Shown: positions 1 through 4,979 of the stretch, piece after piece
Numbering within the stretch: position 1 is the stretch's first letter
Layout of the letters: each line of letters begins with the position of its first letter
Origin: Anaerolineales bacterium
Lineage (GTDB): Bacteria > Chloroflexota > Anaerolineae > Anaerolineales > UBA6663
Reading direction: 5' to 3'
Assembly (NCBI GenBank): GCA_016789245.1
Contig: JAEURM010000118.1
Location: forward strand, 1-6,327
DNA: 6,327 nucleotides
Notes under the pieces: generated by a model
The model's database searches: none
What the model was told of the DNA's origin: nothing
The model's input: only the letters and a program-made list of their open reading frames with translations
Program-made: the position numbers and the translations under genes

Positions 1-2858
1 TGCACAAACACGGAATACCGCTGGGCGGGCGTAGCCGTAGCCTTCCAGACGAGGGTGAGTTGTAAGTTTTCTGCGGTGCGGATGAGGGTGTAGCCGGCCA
101 ACTCACCCACGCCGGAAAATTGCGCGCCAGAAGTTTGCTCAAAGGGCGGCGGCGTAAAAGTGCGCTCCGGCGCAGAAACAACGAGCGCGCCCAAAGTTTG
201 TGTGCCGCTTTGGCCCGTAACGGCCACGCGCAAGGTGTACGTTCCGCTGGGCAGGGCGGCGGGCGTGGTAAGCATGTGCTGGCCGCGCCACTCATCACCG
301 GCTTGCCACAGGCTGGTTGCGTAATTGTTAGCTGGTTCTAATTCCACTTGCGCGGCCACTTCATTGTTGGCGTTCACCCATTGCACCTGTGCCAATAAAT
401 CTTGATTGGTGGCGCCCTCACTGCGCCAATACCAACTTAGGTTGAAACTATCACCAGCGTTTACGTGCGCGGGCAGTGCATCAAAGCCCAGCAAGGTGAG
501 AGGGCCGAAGTAAGTCTCGGTGCGGGTGAGCGGCTCTAGTGCAAACGGCTCTGTGGGGCGGCCAACACTGATAGCACCGAGCGACCATTGTGGTTGCAGA
601 GCGTTGCCGTTTTCATCCACAATGGATTGATTAGCGCCGTTCTCACGGTCAATCACTTCGAACCACAACTCATACCCACCGGGCGGTGTGCCGGGCGCAG
701 GGCCAACGCGGCGCGCCCACTGTGCGTAACTGCCCGCTGGCCATAAATAAGTCGGCGGCGGCTCTTTGTGCCAGCGCGGCGGGATGAAGGCTTGTGGATG
801 CGTCCAATCACGGCCAGCACCATCGCGCAAGTACATTACCGGCCAAAAGTGGCGCAGGGCGGGTTCAGGCAAGGCCACGTATAACGCGGCATCTACTGCG
901 GGGTTGCCGGGGATGGCCCGCGTATCCACATCAAAGCCGTACAACTGCAAACCGCCCTGAAAATTTAGGCGCAATTGGTTTTGTGCGGCGCTCACCCGTT
1001 CACCATCAAACACTGTGTGATATACGGGGTTGGCCACACGCTCTATGAACAGTGGCCGCGCCCCGGCCAACGCCACGCCGCACAAAAACAGAAGCAGGCC
1101 CGCGCGCGCGTTCAACGGTTCCTGTGCTAAGGCACCTGATGGCGATTGTTTGCCTTTGGCAATCCATACACTGGCGGCCAAAAGAATCAGCACGGTGGCC
1201 CAAGAGACTAATTCTCCGGCGGTGCGGAGCGGCGTACTGCCAAAGCTAAATGCAATGGTGTTCACGCCCGCCGGAATGGAAGCGGAGATGAAGCCAAAAT
1301 CTGCGGTGGGGGTGATGGATACCGGCTGGCCGTTGAGAGTGGCTTGCCAGCCCGGATAATAAAATTGCTTGAAGACCAACTGCGCGGGCGCGGTGAGCGT
1401 CAGCGTGGCGCGATAGGAAAGCACATCGGCGTTTTCAATGACGAGGGGTGTGTTTTGCGGCAGGCCGCTGAGATACACGGGCTGTTCGCCGCGAATGAGC
1501 GCATCGGCGATGGACGCATCATCTGGAAACACACGCACGGTGGTGGGCAAAAATTCGCCTTTGGCCGTAGTGCCAATGGTGCCAGTGGCGCGTTCATAGG
1601 CCACGGTTTGGGCGAGGGTAATTTCCTCGATTGGCCCGCAGTAGCGCGCGTACCACCAGCCGAGGTGACCATAAGCCAGCGCCAGCATTAACCCGCCCGC
1701 AATCCACACCGAGCGTTTGGGCCAAATATTTACACAGCCGCCCGCCAGCACTGCCGCGCAAAACGCGCCCGGCCCCAACAGCCGCCACGGAAATTGAATG
1801 AACTCAATCAGCGGCACGCTATCCCAAACAAAACGGGAGAGGGGGAGCGTGAGGAGGGCGAAGGCGGTGAGGAAGGAAAGGAAAAAGACGGAAACAGACG
1901 CTTGGCGGCGGTGCACTATGCTGGCCACAAAACCGAGCGCGGCGAGGCTAACGGCCAGTGCGCCTAAACCTTTTTCCGGCGAAGGATTGACGAGCAGTGG
2001 GTCTTCAAAGCGCGGCCACGCCAGCAATTCCCACGGCGCTAGAAAATTGGTGTAGTAAGTGAAGATGGGTGGCACCAGCAATCTATCGGATTGCACGAGA
2101 TTGCGCTCAACTAAAGCCGGAAGCCAAAAGCCAGTGGCCAGCGCCAAGCCGAGGCCCAATAACGCGCCACCGTGAAGAAGTTTCCCCAGCCTTTCCTTTA
2201 TTTCCCATTTTTCCTTTAGCGAATGGAAAAATGAAAGAAACACCACATACATGCCTGCAAACGGTGCTACGGCCAGCGCGGAGGTATTGTGGGTGAAGAG
2301 CAGTGCGGCAAAACTGAGTATGGCCGCCAAGCTAAACCATGAACGTGGCCCGGCGTGTAAGGCGCGGTGCAGAAAAAAGAAAATCCATGGCGGCCAGATG
2401 AGGGCCACGGTTTCGGCCAGTGCGCCACGGATGACGATATCAAACGCAAAGTAGGGCGCAGTGAGGTAAGCCACGCCAGCCACTAGCCCCGCCGCCTCAC
2501 CCCACCACTCACGCACAAAGCGGAACGTGCCCACTCCAGCCAGCCACACGCACACGCTCAGTAAAAAGTGAAAGGCCAACGGGTAGGTAAGGCCTAACTG
2601 GTGCAGGCCAATCAGCCCAAAAGAAGCGAGGGGCGCGTAATAGTTGAAGTGAGGGTAACCATAGCCCCACGCCATCTGCGGCATCCAGCGCGCGGGGAAG
2701 TGCCCAGCGAGGAGCACTTCTTCCAGCACCAGCGCTTTGTTGATGTGGTAAAAGCCATCATCATTGCACAGCATTTGCTCACGCCACAGTGGTTGCACCA
2801 CCAATAGCGTGTAGGCCAGCAAGATGATGTATGGCAGTAAAAATTTTAGGCGGGGCAC
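1..2858 (-). CDS. Large PTPS_related/YfhO-like polytopic membrane protein, 3' end cut by window edge
   Basis: I translated the complement myself: the frame is open for 952 codons from GTG at 2858 to the window edge, with no stop. Residues 5-25 form a first membrane segment. N32-D33-D34-G35 followed by H38 matches the acidic motif after TM1 of the 6-pyruvoyl-tetrahydropterin-synthase-related membrane family. WGYGYPHFNYYAP (about 64-76) and RGALAE (about 144-149) are further hallmarks. Many hydrophobic helices follow up to about residue 400. YYPGW (about 500-504) resembles the C-terminal lumenal motif of YfhO-like proteins. After a late membrane segment (about 560-600) come three similar beta-rich modules near Y640, G791 and Y923. 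Such proteins are GT-C-like and thought to act in surface glycan or lipid-linked sugar transfer; no substrate can be named. The start is uncertain: GTG without a Shine-Dalgarno, chosen because TM1 follows directly and rnpB's promoter lies just upstream. Confidence 0.9.
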   Translation of the reverse strand, partial: MPRLKFLLPYIILLAYTLLVVQPLWREQMLCNDDGFYHINKALVLEEVLLAGHFPARWMPQMAWGYGYPHFNYYAPLASFGLIGLHQLGLTYPLAFHFLLSVCVWLAGVGTFRFVREWWGEAAGLVAGVAYLTAPYFAFDIVIRGALAETVALIWPPWIFFFLHRALHAGPRSWFSLAAILSFAALLFTHNTSALAVAPFAGMYVVFLSFFHSLKEKWEIKERLGKLLHGGALLGLGLALATGFWLPALVERNLVQSDRLLVPPIFTYYTNFLAPWELLAWPRFEDPLLVNPSPEKGLGALAVSLAALGFVASIVHRRQASVSVFFLSFLTAFALLTLPLSRFVWDSVPLIEFIQFPWRLLGPGAFCAAVLAGGCVNIWPKRSVWIAGGLMLALAYGHLGWWYARYCGPIEEITLAQTVAYERATGTIGTTAKGEFLPTTVRVFPDDASIADALIRGEQPVYLSGLPQNTPLVIENADVLSYRATLTLTAPAQLVFKQFYYPGWQATLNGQPVSITPTADFGFISASIPAGVNTIAFSFGSTPLRTAGELVSWATVLILLAASVWIAKGKQSPSGALAQEPLNARAGLLLFLCGVALAGARPLFIERVANPVYHTVFDGERVSAAQNQLRLNFQGGLQLYGFDVDTRAIPGNPAVDAALYVALPEPALRHFWPVMYLRDGAGRDWTHPQAFIPPRWHKEPPPTYLWPAGSYAQWARRVGPAPGTPPGGYELWFEVIDRENGANQSIVDENGNALQPQWSLGAISVGRPTEPFALEPLTRTETYFGPLTLLGFDALPAHVNAGDSFNLSWYWRSEGATNQDLLAQVQWVNANNEVAAQVELEPANNYATSLWQAGDEWRGQHMLTTPAALPSGTYTLRVAVTGQSGTQTLGALVVSAPERTFTPPPFEQTSGAQFSGVGELAGYTLIRTAENLQLTLVWKATATPAQRYSVFV

Positions 2859-2880
2859 GGGCGAAATGCTAACACAACTG

Positions 2881-2900
2881 AAACACGGAGGCCACAGATG
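2881..2900. repeat. Degenerate 'cacgga' intergenic repeat, copy near rnpB promoter
   Basis: The sequence aaacacggaggccacagatg lies between the membrane-protein gene and rnpB. It resembles the stretch after rnpB at 3347-3387 (acacggataacatagaac and so on). A partly inverted echo, tctgtgtttt, is at 2941-2950. From memory, phrases built from cacgga/cacaga are common between genes in several bacterial phyla. I see no coding signal here. Confidence 0.45.
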
Positions 2901-2963
2901 GTAACAAATGAACCCGGCTTGTTCGCGTTCTTCTGGCACGTCTGTGTTTTGGAAACCCGCGTG

Positions 2964-2972
2964 TGCTACACT
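2964..2972 (+). promoter_or_regulatory. Extended -10 promoter of rnpB
   Basis: TGcTACACT is an extended -10 element (TG at 2964-2965, hexamer 2967-2972). It predicts a start near 2977-2980, which coincides with the first base of RNase P helix P1 at 2977. No convincing -35 hexamer is seen at the right distance, which is usual for extended -10 promoters. Confidence 0.6.
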
Positions 2973-2976
2973 GCAA

Positions 2977-3325
2977 GTGTGTCTAGGCTGGCCGGGCTAT
3001 CGCGGTTACAAAATCGAGGAAAGTCCGCGCTCCACAGAGCACAAGGCCGGGTAACGCCCGGAACTAGGTAACTGGTTGGAACAGGGCCACAGAGATGAGA
3101 GTGCCGCCCCGGCGGCGAGGGTGAAACGGTAGGGTAAAAGCCTACCAGCGTGTTCGGCAACGGGCACGGCTAGGTATCCCCCCTTGGGAGCAAGGTCAAG
3201 CAGAGGCAAGCTACGGCTCGTAGCGTCTGAGCCTCGGGTAGACTGCTAGAGTGGCGTAGTAATGCGCCGCCCAGAGAGATGATGGCTTAAAACAGAACGC
3301 GGCTTACGGGCTGGCCTAGACACAC
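2977..3325 (+). ncRNA. rnpB: RNase P RNA (bacterial catalytic RNA)
   Basis: This is the catalytic RNA of RNase P, which matures the 5' ends of tRNAs. Conserved region I, gaggaaagtccgcgctcc, lies at 3016-3033. Region V, acagaacgcggcttac, lies at 3292-3307. Helix P4 forms between A3022-G3029 (one bulged T) and 3298-3304. The usual GGG/CCC part of P4 reads GCG/CGC here, a compensated change that supports a working RNA. Helix P1 is a perfect 12-bp pairing of gtgtgtctaggc (2977-2988) with gcctagacacac (3314-3325). Between them are the gagagtgcc block (3097-3105), gggtaaaagcctaccagcg (about 3132-3150) and agagagatgatggc (about 3273-3286), all typical of bacterial RNase P. A TTTTT run at 3326-3330 follows P1 directly and probably marks the end of transcription. 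The length of about 349 nt fits type A or a related class. Confidence 0.97.
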
Positions 3326-3346
3326 TTTTTGATTTCCACACTCAGC

Positions 3347-3387
3347 GAAAACACGGATAACATAGAACAAGACGGAAAGCACGGAGC
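3347..3387. repeat. Degenerate 'cacgga' intergenic repeat after rnpB
   Basis: The stretch contains acacggataacatagaac followed by gacggaaagcacggag, i.e. repeated (c)acgga units. It is similar in words to 2881-2900 on the other side of rnpB. It lies between the rnpB T-run and the stop codon of the HTH gene. No gene or terminator hairpin is evident. Confidence 0.4.
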
Positions 3388-3404
3388 TGATTGCTACGCC
3401 TAAT

Positions 3405-3794
3405 TTAGTGTTTGCGGGTGGGTGCAGTGGGGGTGGTGTGGCCGGCCATACAGCGGGTGGCCGTTCGGTCTGTGGTGAGGAGGGCGAATTTGCCGCAACG
3501 GGGGCATTGGGCATCACGGCTCGCCTCGGCGGGCGCTTCTACTAGCGGCGTGCGGGCAGAGCGCTCTCCCAAAGCCTGCATAATGCGCAAACGCCCCAAC
3601 CGCTTGGCCCACTCCTGCACAGAGGCGGCATCAAACAGCGTCATCCGGCTCACCGGATAAGATTTAATGGCGTTAGGTAAGCCGCTTTGATAAAACAACT
3701 GTTTACTCAAGCCCAGCAACTTCAACATATTAGCTAAATCATATGATTGGGGAATGGGGCTGGCGCTCCCAAATGGAAAATCAGTGGGTGACAT
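3405..3794 (-). CDS. Small helix-turn-helix plus zinc-ribbon protein
   Basis: The protein has 129 residues. Residues about 18-66 (YDLANMLKLLGLSKQLFYQSG, then LFDAASVQEW) look like an excisionase/MerR-type winged HTH: a recognition-helix-like segment after a Gly turn, then a wing and an aligned 'xVxxW' helix. Residues 97-119 hold C97-x2-C100 and C115-x3-H119, a small zinc ribbon. The linker and tail are rich in Ala, Thr and Pro. The ATG at 3794 is preceded by aagga, seven bases upstream, supporting this start. The gene is divergent from the promoter of the leader-peptide-HNH unit, with an inverted repeat (3862-3878) in between, so a local DNA-binding regulator is a reasonable inference. I do not recognise a named family. 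It could also be an orphan excisionase, but no integrase is in the window. Confidence 0.75.
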   Translation of the reverse strand: MSPTDFPFGSASPIPQSYDLANMLKLLGLSKQLFYQSGLPNAIKSYPVSRMTLFDAASVQEWAKRLGRLRIMQALGERSARTPLVEAPAEASRDAQCPRCGKFALLTTDRTATRCMAGHTTPTAPTRKH

Positions 3795-3814
3795 TTCAAC
3801 GTCCTTCTACCCAG

Positions 3815-3820
3815 ATTGTA
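3815..3820 (-). promoter_or_regulatory. Possible -10 for the HTH gene
   Basis: Read on the minus strand this is TACAAT, 5 of 6 matches to the -10 consensus. The predicted start is near 3808, placing the aagga ribosome site (3802-3806) almost at the 5' end of the mRNA. No good -35 hexamer is seen at 16-18 bp, so confidence is low. Confidence 0.35.
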
Positions 3821-3861
3821 AGACAGAATCCGCCACTGACACTTAAAGATATAGACCAAAC

Positions 3862-3878
3862 GTCAACTACATATTGAC
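3862..3878. promoter_or_regulatory. Inverted repeat overlapping the -35 element, candidate operator
   Basis: GTCAA-N7-TTGAC is a perfect 5-bp inverted repeat. Its right arm is most of the plus-strand -35 hexamer TTGACT, and its left arm read on the minus strand gives TTGACG. It sits between the divergent HTH gene and the leader-HNH unit. A dimeric regulator bound here would block the plus promoter. The arms are short, so chance is possible. Confidence 0.4.
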
Positions 3879-3901
3879 TTTGAGTAAATATCTGCTAAAC
3901 T
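3874..3901 (+). promoter_or_regulatory. Sigma70-type promoter of the leader-peptide-HNH unit
   Basis: TTGACT (3874-3879) is followed after 16 bp by TAAACT (3896-3901), which is preceded by TGC (3893-3895), making it an extended -10. This is the best promoter match in the window. It predicts a transcript starting near 3907-3909, about 205 bases upstream of the first start codon, so there is a long untranslated leader. Confidence 0.7.
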
Positions 3902-3907
3902 CTGACA

Positions 3908-4100
3908 CATGCAGAAACAGGCAGTGTATCGCTCCTTACTCATAAACCTCTGCGGGTGGTTGGAAAGTATTCCAACACACCGGATGTTTAATCGCGCCCA
4001 ATGGCGGGAGGCCAGTGTATAGTTTACGGCTCACTGGTTTCCTCAGCAGTATTTATGTTTCAGGCGCGATGGCTCTTTAGCCCGCGCCTGTTTTATTTTT
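3908..4100 (+). ncRNA. Structured 5' leader RNA with antiterminator/terminator switch
   Basis: The leader lies between the promoter (3874-3901) and the 24-codon peptide gene. Visible helices are: GCAG 3911-3914 with CTGC 3950-3953 and AGG 3919-3921 with CCT 3947-3949; a stem GTTGGAA 3959-3965 / TTCCAAC 3970-3976 with loop AGTA, extended by GGTG 3955-3958 / CACC 3978-3981 past one bulged A; a 12-bp stem 4006-4017 / 4032-4043 with three G-U pairs; and ATCGCGCC 3991-3998 with GGCGCGAT 4063-4070, a perfect 8-bp helix enclosing the previous one. This last helix cannot coexist with the terminator at 4061-4100, since both use 4063-4068. This is the layout of a riboswitch or attenuator, with 3908-3985 and the 4006-4043 stem as the possible sensing part. 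I compared it by eye with motifs of TPP, cobalamin, fluoride, guanidine, T-box, 6S and SRP RNAs and saw no match. It could also be a free-standing small RNA that ends at the terminator. Confidence 0.65.
4061..4100 (+). terminator. Intrinsic terminator in the leader, probably conditional
   Basis: CAGGCGCG (4061-4068) pairs perfectly with CGCGCCTG (4083-4090). Inside, after a two-base AT bulge, GGCT (4071-4074) pairs with AGCC (4079-4082) around loop CTTT. TTTTATTTTT (4091-4100) follows directly. It is a textbook Rho-independent terminator just ahead of the ribosome site of the peptide gene, so it would stop transcription into the peptide and HNH genes unless the 3991-3998 antiterminator strand wins. 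Confidence 0.85.
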
Positions 4101-4113
4101 CTCGGAGGCCTCT

Positions 4114-4188
4114 ATGATGCGCTTAGTGATTGCGGTTTTTGCCATTTTGGAAATAGTGGCCGTAGTGATTTTGGTTTACACGATTTAA
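4114..4188 (+). CDS. 24-residue hydrophobic membrane peptide
   Basis: ATG at 4114, TAA at 4186-4188. A strong ribosome site, CGGAGG (4103-4108), sits five bases before the ATG. The peptide starts MMRLVI and is almost wholly hydrophobic, with one acidic residue (E13) in the middle and a VYTI end, enough for a single membrane span. It lies straight after the conditional terminator and 67 bases before the HNH gene, so it is likely co-transcribed with it. The role is unknown. Possibilities are a small membrane toxin (its first six residues match what I remember of E. coli IbsC, though the rest does not align), a leader peptide coupling translation to expression, or a small accessory membrane protein. 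It is too short to judge by codon use. Confidence 0.6.
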   Translation: MMRLVIAVFAILEIVAVVILVYTI

Positions 4189-4255
4189 TTTTTGCGCCCA
4201 GCCCCGGGAGGGAGACCGGCGTTGGTAGAAATTTTGAGAGAGGAGGTGCGGATTG

Positions 4256-4792
4256 ATGATTGTGCTGTTACTGAATGTAGCCGGAATGCCGTTAGATGTA
4301 ATTTCCGAGCGGCGCGCATGGTCTTTGCTGGCGCGTGGCCGGGCCGTGATGGTGCGCGAAGCTGAAGCCGCACCGGCCCGCTCCATTAGCGGTGCGGCTT
4401 GGCCGAGGCCGAGTGTGGTGTACCTCACTCGCCATGTGCCCATTCCGCGCCATGCCCCACGCTGGACGCGGCGCGAGGTGTTAGCGCGTGACGGCCACCG
4501 TTGTGCGTACTGTGGTGCGCCCGCGCACACGGTTGACCATGTGCACCCACAACACTTGTGCCGCGCCGAAGGCCGTAACCCTGACACGTGGGAAAACACC
4601 GTAGCGGCTTGTGAGCACTGCCAGCGCCGCAAGGGCGGCCAACCGCTCAGCACTTCGGGCTTGCGGTTTAGGGCTGGGTTTACGCCACGCATCCCGCGCC
4701 GGGCGCAACCCACCTTCCTCCGCGTTTTGCGGGCGCGGCCCGAGTGGCGCCCGTACGTGCCAGAACAATGGGAACAACTTCCGCCAGAGTGA
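4256..4792 (+). CDS. HNH endonuclease with PLMP-like N-terminus (IshB-like)
   Basis: The protein has 178 residues. ATG at 4256 is preceded by AGGAGGTG (4241-4248), seven bases away, which decides the start over TTG at 4253. Residues 3-34 (VLLLNVAGMPLDVISERRA, then LLARGRAVMV) match the short N-terminal domain that in IscB proteins is called PLMP, here reading PLDV. Residues 69-128 are the HNH nuclease: RDGHRCAYCG (78-87), catalytic D94-H95, W112-E113-N114, and C119-x2-C122 with QRRKGG (123-128). C83, C86, C119 and C122 should bind one zinc. No RuvC segments are present. PLMP plus HNH at about 180 residues is the layout described for IshB, and also of a widespread stand-alone HNH family of unknown function. 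It follows the structured leader and membrane peptide, and a strong hairpin covers its stop codon. DNA nicking or cleavage is expected; target and guide dependence are unknown. Confidence 0.9.
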   Translation: MIVLLLNVAGMPLDVISERRAWSLLARGRAVMVREAEAAPARSISGAAWPRPSVVYLTRHVPIPRHAPRWTRREVLARDGHRCAYCGAPAHTVDHVHPQHLCRAEGRNPDTWENTVAACEHCQRRKGGQPLSTSGLRFRAGFTPRIPRRAQPTFLRVLRARPEWRPYVPEQWEQLPPE

Positions 4793-4822
4793 TGCGGCAC
4801 TGCCGGGCCGGGTCACTCTGGC
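4783..4822 (+). other. Strong RNA/DNA hairpin straddling the HNH stop codon
   Basis: GCCAGAGTGA (4783-4792) and TCACTCTGGC (4813-4822) are perfect 10-bp complements. The TGA stop is the end of the left arm. The 20-base loop holds a second small hairpin, CGGC (4795-4798) / GCCG (4802-4805). An alternative stem GGGCC 4805-4809 / GGCCC 4820-4824 is also possible. No T-run follows, so this is not a standard intrinsic terminator. It may protect the 3' end of the message, or be a subterminal palindrome of a mobile element. Confidence 0.6.
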
Positions 4823-4901
4823 CCCTTATCACTTGCCGCCTTACTGACCTGACTTGTCTTGACTTGATCCTGATTCAGAAGGGGAACTTGAGGCGGCGCC
4901 T
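4823..4901 (+). other. Spacer between HNH hairpin and tRNA
   Basis: No gene is seen. The stretch contains two copies of tgacttg (4853-4859 and 4862-4866 region) in a ctgac/cttgac-rich run and a small AGGC-GGC-GCCT hairpin (4891-4901) just before the tRNA. TTGACT at 4859-4864 could be a -35, but I find no acceptable -10 at 16-18 bp. The tRNA may therefore depend on read-through from the HNH unit. Confidence 0.35.
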
Positions 4902-4973
4902 GCGAGCAAAGCGCAACGGTTGCGCATCTCAGTGCCACTGAGAAGGCTGTGAGTTCGACTCTCACTGCTCGCT
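4902..4973 (+). tRNA. tRNA-Gly (anticodon GCC), divergent
   Basis: The 72-base cloverleaf is complete by eye. Acceptor stem GCGAGCA 4902-4908 / TGCTCGC 4966-4972, 7 of 7 pairs. D stem GCGC 4911-4914 / GCGC 4922-4925 with loop AACGGTT that keeps G18-G19. Anticodon stem TCTCA / TGAGA with loop GTGCCAC, anticodon GCC at 4934-4936. T stem GTGAG / CTCAC with the normal TTCGACT loop. Discriminator T73, G1-C72, C2-G71 and anticodon C35-C36 fit bacterial glycine identity. Deviations: base 8 is A instead of the near-invariant T, base 21 is T instead of A, and 32/38 are G/C, which could pair and close the anticodon loop. CCA is not encoded. It could be a working minor isoacceptor, a phage-type or specialised tRNA, or a decaying copy. 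It converges on the kinase gene, whose stop lies seven bases downstream. Confidence 0.8.
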
Positions 4974-4979
4974 CTATTT

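Noticed and set aside
1030..1691. Plus-strand frames of 109 and 115 codons
   Set aside because: They are shadows of the long minus-strand membrane-protein frame, which is continuous and carries family motifs.
2966..3209. Two minus-strand open frames of 64 and 67 codons
   Set aside because: They lie wholly inside the RNase P RNA gene, whose conserved regions and paired helices explain the sequence.
3908..4060. T-box or glycine-tRNA-sensing leader, prompted by the downstream tRNA-Gly
   Set aside because: I could not find the T-box consensus (AGGGTGGNACCGCG-like block with TGGN) before the terminator. The GGTGG at 3955-3959 is in a strong hairpin far upstream.
3908..4100. 6S RNA or SRP RNA
   Set aside because: The 5' and 3' ends do not form a long closing stem, and the SRP GGAAGCAG/AGCAG loop pattern is absent.
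4256..4792. Full IscB or Cas9-like nuclease
   Set aside because: The frame ends after 178 codons and no RuvC motifs are present in it or just downstream. Only the PLMP-like and HNH parts exist.
4123..4800. 225-codon open frame on the minus strand opposite the HNH gene
   Set aside because: It is antisense to a gene with clear HNH motifs and a perfect ribosome site. Its own translation is low-complexity, rich in Arg, Ser and Trp, with no recognisable domain, and it reads through the leader-peptide region.
4902..4973. tRNA as attachment site of an integrated element
   Set aside because: No integrase is present and I see no second copy of the tRNA 3' end in the window.
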